Assembly (NCBI RefSeq): GCF_964340395.1
Contig: NC_135551.1
Span: forward strand, 20,296,003 to 20,360,002
Length of the DNA stretch: 64,000 bases
Direction: 5' to 3'
From: Glandiceps talaboti
Lineage: Eukaryota > Hemichordata > Enteropneusta > Spengelidae
The translations under genes were made by a program, and so were the position numbers. This document shows positions 19,331-32,100 of the stretch, piece by piece; positions within the stretch are counted from its first letter, which is position 1; each line of letters opens with the position of its first letter. The notes under the pieces were generated by a model, which did no database searches, had not been told where the DNA came from, and saw only the letters and a program-made list of their open reading frames with translations.

Positions 19331-22300
19331 GGCAGGCAGAGAAAAAAAAATTATACACTGGAAACAATTGATGTGTTTACCACTTGACATGATCAGATAT
19401 AGTGCTGGTCGCGAAGTTGAAATAGCCGCCAAGAGTGTGCCGAGGATTGTGGGATATATAATCAATTTCCGTCATGCAGTCCAACTTCCGTCAAGCAAAA
19501 AGAAAGTTTTGTCCTCGCGTATTAATGTTTCGTCCCCAAACATTAATGTTGCATCCTGTGTTAAGTAAATCTTGTCGATTAGAAAAGGAGGTTGTATGGT
19601 GACAAATGTTGTTTCTGCAGTCAGAGTATAAGATTGTAAGGGACTTAAATTCATATTCCGGCTTGACATTTACATTTTATCACTCGAAAATAAAGGTTGG
19701 GCCACACGAATAAAAGTTTTCGTTTCGCAATTAATTTTCTGCTCCGTAAAAAGAATTTATTTGTCACAGAAATTGTAGTTTTTTGCTTTGATATTTCTAA
19801 ATTGACCCAAGAAATTAATGTTTTGTCGTATGAAATAAAAGTGTTATCCTTTTATTAAATATTTTGCCCTCAAAAATCAATTATTTATAGCACAAATTTA
19901 GTTTTCGTCTGTCACCTGTGGGCCGCCGTAATGGGTACACTCACCAAATTAGTACACTTTTTCCCCTACTCATGCATGCATACATACATACCATTGACAA
20001 AATTTGACTAAAAGAAACTTTCGTGATATATTTATAGGAGAAAATATATTTATTGGAAACATTACTTGAATTTTATGACTATTTTGTTTTTAAGTTGTAA
20101 CTTGAAATTGAATAGCTGCGTAGCGTTCGTTGTGGCTTTGAGGGCCTTTTATTTCTGTTTTTTTTTCTGATGTTTAACATAGGAAACAAACAGTTGAACA
20201 ACATAACAAAAAGACCCTAAAAAACCCCCAAAAACTCAAAACCACAACAAACGTTACAATTATTGGAGCTAAGTTGTAAATAATGTTGTTGTTTTTCTTA
20301 TAGAGAGAGAAAGGCGACATTTTCCAGAATCAAGAGGTGAACAGAAATACAGACCAAGTGGAAGAGTTTACATTCCTCACGGACAAGGAGAACAACCAGA
20401 CTGGAAACCACATGGCATCCATCTCAAACCACGATATACAGAGTATGTCAAATTAAATAAGTTTTGAAAAAAATCAAAGAAAATACAAGACGACACTTTT
20501 TTTATTCCTCTCATGATTTTGTTACATTAATGCCATTAAAGTGGCACAAAGCTGAGTTTATATGTGTATCTGAAAATAAGTTTACCTTCCATATACTATT
20601 CTAGTATAATGTTAATGTTGATGTATACCTTCTATGACATCACAATTTGTGTTCTGGCATTGCGAGAATTGTTGATTACATAGTAGGGAGTTCCTGTACA
20701 TTTTGGGGTACATAATATAAATTCCATCATAGGACCATTTATAAGTTATATCTTTAATACCTGGTTTGAGTTCAGTTAATTGCAAGTGATGGCTAAGTAT
20801 ACATCAGTAAGTAGAATACTTTGAGTACCTTTTAAAACGCAAAAAAAAAAAACTACATCCCAAAAAGGTATAAACTCAGCTTGTGCCCCTTTAATAAAAG
20901 TCAATCATATGAAATATTCAGTTCACAATAGAGAAAGTGAAATTATGTCTGGGACTTTATTAGATTTGGGACTGTGTTTGTTTTCTTACATTTTTTTATT
21001 TATAACCCATGTATATTAGTCAAAGGTCAATGTGTCTTCTTTCTGTATGAATCAATTTCCAATGACTCCACTTACAGAAAATAAACAATTCATGTACGTA
21101 GTAATATCAAACCATTCGTTCCTCTGTATAGGTTCGGACCAGACTGGAAGTCCAGACTTCGATACATTCCGCCACCCAGAGATCCTAACGATGATCAACC
21201 TATAATTAAATTTCCAGGAATTAGATACTATCCTTGTAAGTATCCATGATTTCTGAAAAAAAAAAATTCACTTTTATTTGTTCTTTTAGTTGAGCACTAT
21301 ATGATAAAAGAGAAGCACAAGTGAATTTCAGTTTCATAAAAAAAGTGGCCATATGGATGAGAATTGGGGATATTTCTTTTTGGAATTTTAATTTATAAAA
21401 ATAACTTTATTATATCATTTTTTCTTTTACTTTAAAAAACGATGTGAAATGTGAAGAAAAAAAAAAAGTAAGATATACCAAGTCCTTGTTTGTAAGTCAT
21501 TAAATTGCAAAAAGATGCAAAAAGTGTCAAAAAAAAAACAAGTTTGCAATTGTACTTACAATAACAAACATTTTATAGATTTGTTTAAGATTTTGCAATT
21601 TATTGAGTTACAAAAAAGGACTTGGTATATGTTATTTGACATCGTTTTTTTCAAGTAGAAAAAGTTAGTATAGTTGTTTTATAAATTAAAATTCCAAAAT
21701 AAATACCCAATTCTCATCCATATGGCCAATTAAAAAAAAATGTACGAATCACTTTGATTACTTCTCAGACATATAGGAACATAGTTTTCTTCAAGCTTCA
21801 CACACTTATTTATTTCTAATTTAAAGAAAAAAACCCACAACCTTTCTTCAACCACACCTGTTCTGTTTACAAGTAAAGAAGTACTTGCATAGTGAATTTC
21901 TCAATACCATGCGGCTTTTCTCTTTGATACAATCGCGCAGAAACCAATAAGAAACTGGACATGCTACACTTTAAGATAGCAAGACTGAATGAGTACAGTT
22001 TCTTGCTACATTTTGTCTAAGTGAAATGAACTACACATGCCACCATACAGATATCAAATGAGCACCACAAAGGACATTTGAAGTGCCCTTCATCGAGTGT
22101 TTGATACTAAGAAAAACATTGGTGCCCAAATGTCTGCATGGAGTTGTAATACATTGAAATGGTTTATTTCATTTAGACTTAATGTATCAAAAATGCAATC
22201 TTGCTATTAAAGTGTGGCACATGCAGTTTCTTGTTGATTTCTGCATGGTTGTAACAAACAGAAAAGCTGCACAGTATTGTGAAATTCACTGTATGCATTG

Positions 22301-25300
22301 TTACATCATAGTATACGTAATCAATATGTATATATTACAACTTTCACTTTAAAAACTTCAAAAATTTACAAATCTTCTGAGGCACTGGATTTAGAAAATT
22401 GAAAATCAAAATTTCTTACTGTGTATATTAGATTTTCATGACATCAAACATGACAAAGAAACCTGAATACTCTTTCTTACTTGCCATTGCAATTTATTCA
22501 AAGAAATACTTTTTTGTTACTTTTTGTAATGCTTCATATATAACATGTATGTGCTGCATGCTATTTAAGCAAAAAAAAGTGAGAGAGAAATAATATATGT
22601 GATGGGACATACAGCTCAAGTAATGAAAACCAATCTTGCCAGCATGACATATATTATGTAGATTTAAAATCTCTTGTTGATGACTCCTGCTGTAATAACA
22701 ATCTACACTGTCTTTGATTTGAGGTTTGAACTTAATAGTCTTAATAGTTGAGATTTCTTGATAATGCGTTACTAGAATCTCATCTATTCTATCGCTATTT
22801 TGCTATATAATATATATCAGACAGCAGCAACAACAGCACTGTGTGGAGTGGTAAGTGATCACTGCAGTTTTAAACACCCTATGTGTTAGTTAGTACGCAC
22901 TATCAAACCACTAAAACCTGTCCACCAGCACTGTGCACTGCACTGTCAATAAATGTCCAGTTCTTGGTACACTCCCATCCCAGTACTTCCTTGTACACTG
23001 ATCCTTTTTAAGTGTAACGGTTACATTTTACTAAAAAAAACCCAGAATATTAGAACTTTTAGCTGTATATCTATATTTTCAAGGTACATCGTCAGAGAGA
23101 AATATGAGTGACATAGGGAGTCTTGTTATTGTGAATTTGAGTTCGAAATGGATAACATAGGGAGTTGTTACCATGGCTTTCAGATAGTAACAAAAACTTC
23201 ATGGTATAAGGTTTCTCTAACTGAATAATAAAGATCTGGAAATGTACACTGAAAGTTTTGTCATAAGAATGGGAATGAAAGTGCCCACAACATATTTTTA
23301 GAATATGGAAAATGATGTTATTATTCCCTGAGCAAGCCAACTTTCTTAGCAACTCATGGTATTTGCTTTATAATGAGTATAGTTACAGGCTAATTATTTT
23401 GCATTTGACATTTTTCGGTTTCTAAGTCTCCATTTAAATTTCCTTTGTGATAATAAGACATGTCTTAAAAACTAAGCTACAAGTAAATGTAGTCCGTTTT
23501 TTTAGACAAAAAATACTTAAATGAGACGACATCAAGCAAAGAGAAATACAAACACATCTATAAGATAAAAATATGAACTTTAAGATATATTTTTAGACTA
23601 TAAGTTTTAGTCTGAATTTGACATATCAGTATAAGAAAGAATGTGGTTGATAACAATGTACAATTTCCAACATTTTTCTTGATCGCCCTTTTGTTTGAGT
23701 TTTGTCTTGTCCGCACAATCAGAATATAACCTAACCTAAATATTTTCCCTTTCATTTGATCTTCACCAGTTAACATGTAATGCATAACCCCAAGATCAGT
23801 GTGCTCTCTAATGATATCCAAATGTTATTGTTGTGAGTCAAAATGAGAAAAACCTGGCATTTCTTGCGAGTCACTACAAATTTTGGTGCGTCACTAGAAA
23901 TTGTATGTGTCAGTGGCATGTCAAATTGGCTTAGAGGGCACACTGCCCAAGATGCACGTATCATAAACAATCCAAGACCTACTTGTACCTTGTACCGTAC
24001 CACCTGTCCAAATAACCATTAAAACAGCACGGAAGAGTTGAAACCAGAGTTATTAACAATGACTGAATTAATATATCTGGTTATAATCTTTGGTGTACAA
24101 AAACAAATTGTGCTCCACTAATCTTGTATTACAATGGAAGGCTTTCTGTAAACATCAAAACCAATATGTCATCTAATCAAAAGGTGTTGATATAATTACA
24201 CTCATACAATTAGGATGGCAGCAGTTATAGCATAATTAGTGTCTTTGTACTTATCACTATTTATGTAATGGCGCATTTATTTCAAAAATTGAGTTCAATT
24301 TTGGAAAGTGATAATACTGATACGGGCAAAGTTCCTCAAGCAACTACCGTATCAAAATTCTATTGCTGTATAACTCAGTATTGTAAACACATTGATAATT
24401 TTCAAAATAATTACTAGTGCATTTTATACAACATTTCATTTTAATTTTTAGTCAGTGTTACTGTGTATATCTCAACTTGTTTACATTAAGCTTTCCGTGA
24501 TAACTCAATGTAGTACTGAACTGTGATCATTAATGAAACAAGTATGAATAATTTGTATGTTGTAACTAATAAACTCCATGGTCCATCTTTTGTTGTCAAG
24601 GTATTAACTATACTTTTCATTTCATACAACACCAAAAAAGGTGTAAAACAGTGTATATTGTGGAATTTTACAAATTAATAGTGTTATTGTTCATTTCATA
24701 TGTATATGTACGGTAGTAAATGTATAACATAATATGATATATGTAAAAAAAATTCTTTTTTTCTTTTTGGATCACGTTTGTTGATGTGAAGGACATATAA
24801 AGAATTAAAAAGATCAAAATTGTTGAAATTGTTTACTTAGAATCTATGCACTACTATAGTGCTGGTGCATACAAGATTTTTCACTTTCACATCATTGTGA
24901 AAATTTCAAACTTTTCAACCCATTTTTCACATCCTCTCCTGGTCTGCAAAAGTGACACATTATACATGTGTATTATTATGTATTTAGCAGCAAACAGAGC
25001 ATTGTGATTATATTTCCTCTTTCCTTCCAACTGTAGTGGATTGTTTTACTGTAGGCAGCTTAGATGAAGGGAGAATATGATGAAGTGTCGTTGGTCATAT
25101 AACTTGTATATGGTATCCATAGGGTTACAGCTATACACTTAATGCAACTGGATTTTTCTCTCGAAAAAACTGTTTTGTTAGATATACATATAGTGACTTA
25201 CTCATAATATTTGGTTCACCTAGAACAGTATTGAATCACCTGTGGTTAGATGTACTGTACACATTAGGGTACAGAAAATCTAGTCATATTTAATTTTAAG

Positions 25301-27771
25301 TCCAACCCTAAAATCTGTGCCCAAAAGCGATCGCAATTTGAACCTGTTACTGTACTACTTCTGGATAAGATAGATTTCTTGATTAACATGTACAATGTCT
25401 AATTATTAGTATTATAACAATTTTTGATAAATATTTTATTGGTTATCTGATCAAAAACAGAACACTCTATTTACAGCTAGTGTAGCTTTAATAGTACCAG
25501 ATGTACATATATTTACACTTGGTCATCTGAAGTGAAGTTGAACAAAATTATCAAAAATATAGTAATGTGTGTTTTGTAGTACATGTACACCATATTCCAG
25601 ATACCCACTTTGCAGTCTGACTGTCACTTTTAAAAGTACTGCTGCCACAAGAGGGTATGAAGATAAATGGGGGTTAGAATCATGTGGCAGGTCATGTTCT
25701 GGTCAACACTGGGAAATGATCAACTATCATGGCCCTCACTTCTGGTCTAAAAACTTAATCCTGTTTTTCCCCAACTTGTAGTTTTTTATGTGCAAACAAA
25801 TACTCCCCTCGTAGAGAGGATTAAAGGTACCTCCCAACAGCACTCCTAGTGGCCAACATATAAAAATCTTTTGTTTTTGTAATAACTGAACACTCGTCAG
25901 CAGATGAAGTAACTTTCTATATGTTTGATGTCTTCTCCCTAGATAACACAAAGCAGAGCAACACAGAGTGGTCATTCTATCCCGATGGTTATCACGCTGG
26001 GAGAAGATGTTTATTTGAAGTACAAGATATAAAACCTAAAATTCATATGTCATCTACCGAGTCCAGTAATGAAGTAACACATAGTATGCTGTATGGCAAG
26101 AAGAGACCATGTAAGTGAAATACTAGGTTATTTTACCAAGTTAGTGTGCTCAGAATCAAAAGTAAGTTTTCTCACCAGGATTTTGTCAGCGTACGACTTC
26201 CTGGTGCAGGACTATGAAGTGTAGACTTCCTGCATGTGTAGGTTCTGATACCCATATCGGAACAGGATTAGTATGTACTTGTATGTATGTGGAACTTGTC
26301 ACATAAATCACCCAGTGATGGCTAGCAGTAGTATTGTAACTGCTAAGTAGGCTGTATGGGTATTAGTATCCAACCACCTGTTGAATGCTTTAAGGACTTC
26401 AAATAACTAAAATGCGAAAAAGAAAGAAATCCCCCCCCCCCCCATATCTGGTGGTACTAAGCAAAAAGGCCTTAAACTTCATTTTTTTTCATTTCAAAAT
26501 AGCTTAAATAAGCGGGAAGAATTCATTAAAAAAATAATTTGAACACGTCATGTCATTGATGGTAACTGATGCATGAACCACTTCGTCTTTCCATGTAGGC
26601 CATTCAGTATGGGAAACCCGTGGTGGTATGGAGTGGGTCTCACCGGGTGATAAAAGTTATCAAATTTCTGAATATTCACCGAACTTTCATCATGATGGAT
26701 CAACTCGACCTGTTGTCAACTTTGGGTAAGTTTACAATGTGTATAAATCACTGTTAGTTAATATTTATAAAGTTACACAGAGTTGGACTTGACTTACAGC
26801 CAACTACATGTGTGTTGGTACATGGCTATCACACTGATTGCAAAAAATATTACATTATTAATTTGTTCACTTCAAATTTGTTTCTTTCTGAATGGGTAAA
26901 ATCCCTGGGCAAGATTTGAATCATGATTGTACTGCCCCAGTAAACCATGTTAAATAAGTGGGGACCTGGTAGGATAGGGGTGTCTATGTGAAGGATCAAA
27001 TCCTTTTTTCAATTTTGGCCAATTTAGTTGGGGGGGGGGGGGGTTCTGAGGCCTAAGTACATGAATTTAGTTTTGATCCATGCCTATATTGAAATATTGA
27101 TCTCACCCCTAAGTGGTTCATTACTAATTTACATGTTATTTACATAAATGAGAACTTTGTCTTATTTATACAACACTTGTTTGTTATTTACAGAGGAGAG
27201 CTTCAACCTAAGAAACCAGACACATTTGTACCCTTACAGCAACTTCCACCTCTAAGGTATGTATGTCACATATCATTCCTAAGGCCTGAAGAATAAAATT
27301 GTTTGATTCCAGTTACCCGACCACCACCTAGTTTTTCACTGCCAACCCTAAACTTTTTTTTTCATATTCGAGCAAAATTTTTTAAAAAATTGCGAAAATT
27401 GTGAAGTCTCGTGAGAAATAGTGAATGCAGAAACTGACATCAAATTAAAAAGACAGTATAAAACTGTTCTTGCAATCTATAATGGCTGTACATATGATAA
27501 GTAACCAATAACACAGAGACCACATGGAAAACAACAGAAACCATAACTACCTGAACTAGACACTAGTGATAGAACTACATTCATTTCTGATATACTAAAT
27601 GTTTCATATTTATCTATTTACAGTGAGCCATATTTTATGAAAGAAAGGAAACGACAACATTGCGAAGAAGTGTGTTTGGTTCAAAGTTTAGAAAATTACC
27701 GTGCTTCGTCACCCCTCCTACCACCACCATTACCGGACGATAGAAAACCTATACCTGCATCTTTCTACTGA
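15896..27771 (+). CDS. Unrecognised 264-aa protein, divergent from CFAP298
   Basis: Seven exons with GT-AG borders: 15896-15941, 20304-20442, 21132-21235, 25943-26110, 26599-26725, 27194-27256 and 27624-27771 (TGA). They join into an unbroken 264-aa frame. The protein is basic, rich in Pro, Tyr and Trp, and has no signal peptide or membrane segment. Features include an Arg-rich N-terminus ([15 protein letters not shown]), repeated short Tyr/Pro phrases ([31 protein letters not shown]), [13 protein letters not shown], and a Pro-rich C-terminus ending PIPASFY. Such scattered Tyr/Pro/Trp motifs in a small soluble protein resemble ciliary microtubule-inner or sperm-axoneme proteins. The head-to-head position with CFAP298 and the X-box-like sites point the same way. 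I could not name the family; a TEPP/SPMIP8-like protein is an untested idea. A polyadenylation signal AATAAA lies at 28084-28089. Confidence 0.85.
16297..16886 (+). repeat. Left arm of a 3.6-kb inverted repeat
   Basis: From TTACGGTGGCCCACAGGTG to the start of a TCTG microsatellite. The sequence is almost identical, in reverse complement, to 19340-19931. An open frame beginning [16 protein letters not shown] (16559-16756) occurs in both arms with few differences, but nothing shows it to be a gene. Confidence 0.9.
16886..17140. repeat. (TCTG)n microsatellite with TATG/TCTC variants
   Basis: Tetranucleotide tract at the inner edge of the left inverted-repeat arm. It matches the (CAGA)n tract at the inner edge of the right arm. 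Confidence 0.97.
17145..17500. repeat. Dispersed G/C-tract element (copy 1)
   Basis: Shares with 46348-46800 the order AATTGAAAGA, AAACCCTGCTG, CAAGTA, ATGTATGGACGCTGAA, a poly-G tract, TTTTGACCAAAATA and a pyrimidine-rich end. It ends CTGCCGTACATTCTAACCGTAGCC, which is the complement of the left end of the 46-kb copy. The left terminus is missing where it meets the TCTG tract. Confidence 0.75.
18345..19270 (+). mobile_element. Truncated non-LTR retrotransposon (RT C-terminal part)
   Basis: Broken frames encode the end of a LINE reverse transcriptase: [20 protein letters not shown], the catalytic [10 protein letters not shown] block (FADD), [15 protein letters not shown], then (after a stop) [15 protein letters not shown] and [13 protein letters not shown], and (after a frameshift) [27 protein letters not shown] and the C-terminal region. 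The 3' end AATAAATTTATTGAA runs into (TTGAA)n, a LINE-type tail. The block order suggests a CR1/L2/Rex-Babar-type clade. It is 5'-truncated and inactive, and lies between the two inverted-repeat arms in intron 1 of the 15896 gene. Confidence 0.85.
19268..19340. repeat. (CAGA)n microsatellite
   Basis: Complement of the tract at 16886. It directly abuts the (TTGAA)n LINE tail. Confidence 0.95.
19340..19931 (-). repeat. Right arm of the 3.6-kb inverted repeat
   Basis: Reverse complement of 16297-16886 with only scattered differences. It ends CACCTGTGGGCCGCCGTAA. The minus-strand open frame at 19472-19669 mirrors the one in the left arm. Confidence 0.9.
20536..20894. mobile_element. MITE-like element, GGCACAAGCTGAG family (copy 2)
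   Basis: Starts TTAAAGTGGCACAAAGCTGAG and ends CTCAGCTTGTGCCCCTTTAA. It has the same terminal repeats and length as 7768-8133, with a diverged interior. It lies in intron 2 of the 15896 gene. Confidence 0.85.
21891..22290. mobile_element. Palindromic MITE-like element, AGTGAATTTC family (copy 1)
   Basis: Terminal inverted repeats: AGTGAATTTCTCAATACCAT with GCGGCTTTTCTCTTTGATACAA on the left, and AACAAACAGAAAAGCTGC with GTATTGTGAAATTCACT on the right. The interior is itself partly palindromic (CACATGCCACCATACAGAT; GTTTGATACTAAGAAAAACATTGG). A full second copy is at 34489-34889 and a fragment is at 40795-40960. Confidence 0.85.
25240..25500 (+). repeat. Dispersed repeat, CTGTTACTGTACTACTTCTGG family (copy 1)
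   Basis: Shares AACCTGTTACTGTACTACTT, ATTAACATGTACAATGTCTA, AATTATTAGTATT and a CTGATCAAAA or TACAGCTAGTG end with 48890-49095 and 57880-58160. All three have the same orientation. Confidence 0.75.
25720..25885 (+). repeat. Dispersed repeat pair (copy 1)
   Basis: Contains CATGGCCCTCACTTCTGGTC and CAGCACTCCTAGTGGCCAA. The reverse complement of both phrases occurs in the same relative order at 33830-33965. Confidence 0.65.
27295..27565 (-). repeat. Dispersed repeat with GGTAACCGGAACC end (copy 2, inverted)
   Basis: On the minus strand it carries the GGGTTGGCAGTGAAAAACTAG, GTAACTGGAATC and CTGTACAGCCATTATAG-like phrases of the copies at 9960 and 29805. It lies in the last intron of the 15896 gene. 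Confidence 0.65.
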
Positions 27772-28083
27772 GTAAATTGCTTAGAAAGACAAAAAAATTG
27801 GATAAATTGAATCATGCACGCTACAAATTGTGTAAAGTCTTAGCTAGATAATAGATATCAAGAATTTATAATTATGCATGGGTGTGCCATAATGAAGGAC
27901 ATTACAGTAATTTACAAATCAATGATTCTTTTACAACTGTGTATGTGTATATGGAGAAATATTTTATTACTTCACTTAAGAAACTCATAATTTTTAAAGA
28001 GACAATAGAGATATTACATGACATTTTGTGTATTTGGTTTCTGTATTTGTATATAAATATGGTTTTTGAAAAATAATAATGTG

Positions 28084-28089
28084 AATAAA
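28084..28089 (+). terminator. Polyadenylation signal of the 15896 gene
   Basis: AATAAA about 310 bp after the stop codon at 27771, followed by a TTTGTGCATT stretch. It is the first canonical signal downstream. Confidence 0.6.
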
Positions 28090-29172
28090 ATTTGTGCATT
28101 TTATAAAATGAAACTTACTGACTGAATTTTTTTTCATGATGGGGGGGGGGGGGGGGGCATGAATTGATTAGAAATGTCCACCAGAAATGTTTGGGCATGT
28201 GATTTTGAAGAATCAATTTGTGAAGGTTATAAAATAGACCATTACCCATCACTGCATAAACATGGACTTGTCTCAGATACGGTAACTAGAAACTTGGATA
28301 TTGAAAATATCGTTTCGGCCGTGATTCCGAGGCAAATTCGATGAAAATGAAATGAAACTTTTTCAGAATTACCAATTACCTGAGTTACAGACATACAAAC
28401 TTTTGTTGGTCACAAATTTACCCAGGGTTCAAAGTTTATATGAGCAAGGAATGGAATTGAAGGACTTTATCTGATATCCAGAAAGACAGAAAAATAGATG
28501 TAGCAAACAAAAGTTTATCACATCTGTACATTGAGGGCGCCCATCCCAGCTAGGTGCACATCATCATAATTACCTATGGAAAGCCAATGCATTGCGTGAA
28601 TACACATTAAGTTGGCATGTTTTGTCTGTAGTTTCATGGGCATGTGTTTTCTTTAAATATAGAGTGTATTTTTCAGAGGCCGAATAAAGAGATTATATTT
28701 CAATAAAAATGACTTATGTTACATGTATAACCAGAGAACCCATTCATGTCATATATGGTCAAACTTTATTTGAATTTTTCAGTAAATTTAGCTTTCATAG
28801 GACATATCTGTAAATTGTCAAACTTCCTACATGTTTACCTTAACTACAATTAATTTTGTTTTGGTTTCTGATTATTGCAGTAACGTACATTCATACATGA
28901 TAAAATCATCTTTCTGACATCAATGAAAATATCAAAGTCTTAACTACAAGTACGTAGCTAAAAACTGTATGCACTTTCAGTATCACAGTCCTTTCTACAT
29001 ATCCATAGGCAACATTTACTCATACATCCACTACTTTTGCCCCATCCTACACTACGGAACCCAGTATAAAAAGCATAGAAAAATGTACAAATATACTTAA
29101 TTATGCAGTTACCTAGGCACGTTTACAAATATAGTATAATAGTGACAATATTCACTAAGCTAAGTGGTCTGT
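28090..29172. other. Convergent intergenic region and CHAF1B 3' UTR
   Basis: No coding region seen. It has a poly-G run at about 28140-28157. A TTTATT at 28765-28770 reads AATAAA on the minus strand and is a plausible CHAF1B polyadenylation signal, about 400 bp past its stop. The two convergent transcripts would then end about 0.7 kb apart. Confidence 0.5.
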
Positions 29173-32100
29173 TCATGGAGATAAAGTGATAACTTGTACT
29201 CGTCTAGGTGGTTTATCACTGTCATCTTTAGTTGGTGTATTTTCTGTCTGTTGTTTGTTTGTTTTTGTGTCTGGGGACTGCAGTAGTGTAGTTTCTACCC
29301 TCCTGGCTTTTCTGTCCGGTGTTGTTTTTGGGTCTTCTGTTTGAGCAATGCTGTCGTCTTTGACAGGGATTGGTGCAATTCGTCTGACTGGTTTGACAGT
29401 AGTAGTAGTAGATTCAGGGGTGGCTGGTTTGCTTTGCTGTGATGTAGGTACAATCCCTGACTTGGTTTGACTTCCACTGGACTCTGTTGATGAAAAAGTA
29501 ACAAATTAATTAACAAAAATATTACTACTACGTCTATAGCCATTTGTAGATCCTGTTATGTCCAAAAAAAGGTAACAAGTAGTGTACAGTAGTGCATACA
29601 ATAAATGCAACTGTACACTGATCCTTCCCTAGTTTGTACTTACTGTACTTAGTTACCTAGTAGTAAGTGGTAGTGCCTAAAATAAGAGTAACTCTAGATA
29701 CACAGTCCCTTTCCTACAGCTTGTACTCCATAGGTTAACAACTAGTGTGTGGTAGTAAACTAAGTGCAACTCTACAAGTCCCTCCTGTAGTTTGTATTTA
29801 ATGATATGATGATGACGATGATGACATTCAGAATTGTCTGTGTTATGTATTTCTTCTCATCAGATGTACAGACATTACAGATTAGAAGAACAGATTTATA
29901 TTGTCTTTTTAAGTTGATGTCACTTTTTGCATCCACTATTTGTGGCGAGACTTCACAATTTCTTGAGATTTTATTATTTTTTTCTCAAAAATGTAAAAAA
30001 AAAAAGTTCAGGGTAGGCAGTGAAAAATGAGGTGGAGTCAGGTAACCGGAACCAGTTATTTTTAAGAGGGCTAACATTGAGGTTCACACCATGACTGAAT
30101 GATAGATGGACTTACCTGGTACAGTTTTCTGATTGTTGTCACCTGAACTCAACGTTGTCAAGGTAACCCGTCTTGGCTGCGATCTATAATGATGAAACAA
30201 AGAAATATAATTGCAGTGTTTTTGATAAGATTGCCAAACACAGGTTATTGTAAATATTCTATGAACACATCACAGCGATGACATCATTCAGGGGGAATGC
30301 CATTAGAGGAAATGAAGTCATTTTCATAAACCATGTGTTCTGGAGAGTCATTTCATGATTTTTAATATCACCTACAATAACTTACGATTTCAGAGAAACA
30401 TCAGGTTGATCTTGTGCCTTGATAGAGTATCTTTGCTATGGACCATTTGAATCATGGGAGTCAGCAGAAATAATTACTCATGGTTGAATAATGAATATTC
30501 ATGACTCCTAAGTGCTTATTCTCTTCAGTGTAAAACATCTCTCAATGCCAGAGACTAAATCCCGGGTTCTTACATTAGTAATATCTTATCAGTGGAGATA
30601 TTAGGATTACATAGGATCATTCTATTGTTCTGGACAAACTTTTTCGGTAGCTTTGTCAGACAACTGTTTTTCACAACTAGAATGGATTGGGCTTCTAGCT
30701 GAGAAATGTACATAAGCAGGCACTGAAACACTTACCCATTCTTACTAGTGTCTCCACCAGAACTTGCTTTACTTCCACTTCCACCAAGGCTTATCAGATT
30801 CACCCTTCTTGGTCCTTTTTGATTGGTTGATGGGCCTTGTTCTTTGCTATCATTGGGCGATGCTTGACCAACCACATTCACCTTTGCAGTCTGATTGGCT
30901 GTCTCAGCCTCCACCTGTTCTCCTTTGGGAGTCTTCTCCTTCTGATTGGTTGATGAGACTTTCTGACTGGTCGTTCCTGGTTTATCTGTGTTCTCATTGG
31001 TCAGAGTCTGTTTGAACTGATACTTGGAGGGTGTGCCTAATTCACCAGGTTCAAAGGTCACAATAGAGCAGTAGCCATCTGTAGATGAAACTATCAGTAC
31101 GCGACCATCAGGTGACCTGAGAGAAGAGAGAGGAAAAGAGAACAATCTTTAGCATCAAGAGGTAATTAGGTACAATCTACAATTTATCAAATTATTACAT
31201 AAAAGTAGTTCATCTGCAGTTTTTAATTACCAGACTGGTACATTGTATTCATGTACAAGAAGACATTTTCGTCACTACTTATGTTTACTAATTACCAGAC
31301 TGGTACATTGTGTTCATGTACAAGAAGGCATATTTTAGTCACTACTTTTTTTTTGCAAATTTGTTGTCCAACAAAACAAGTGAAAGTCATTAACCAAAAG
31401 TGTCACATTTACAGTATCTCTTATGTCAAGTTTGCAAACTCAAGATTTCAATATTTGAACATATAAAAAGACTTCATGAATAGAAGTATGCGTAAACTCA
31501 CCAAGACATATCACTCAGTTGATGGTAATGAATGTTGGAGACATAAGCAAATGGAAAACTTTGCTGTGTGTCATAGAACAATAGAGAGTCTTCAGTTGCC
31601 ACGGCAAACACTATACGATATGGCAAACTGGAAATAAAAAAAAAACATAAGATGGTTTTTGAAAAAAATTACAATTGTATTTAAATATTTTGACAAACTT
31701 TTGCACAATAAAGGATGTACTGGAAACTGCACATACATGCACAGACGGATCTCATGAGCAAAAAAAAGGAAAACCCTTGAAATTTTCATAAACTTGGACC
31801 CACATCAGGTATAAATCTATAGTCTCAAAAATATGCTATTTTCAGTTGATTCTGTAACAAAGATTATCGCAGTGTTCAATACCTAGGCCCCTTAAATTCA
31901 TACAAATGTGCAAAAAACCCATAGGGATATAATATCTATTTGTTTTTGTTTCAAAAACTGAAAGAACATCTACTTGTGGACGCATCTCCTGATAACAATT
32001 ATTCATACAGACTATCTTACCTGAATAAAGAATCAAACTTCTCTCTTTCTTCAGGCTTCTTCTCTTGTTCTTTGCTATCTTCACTTGATCCCACGGCCTC

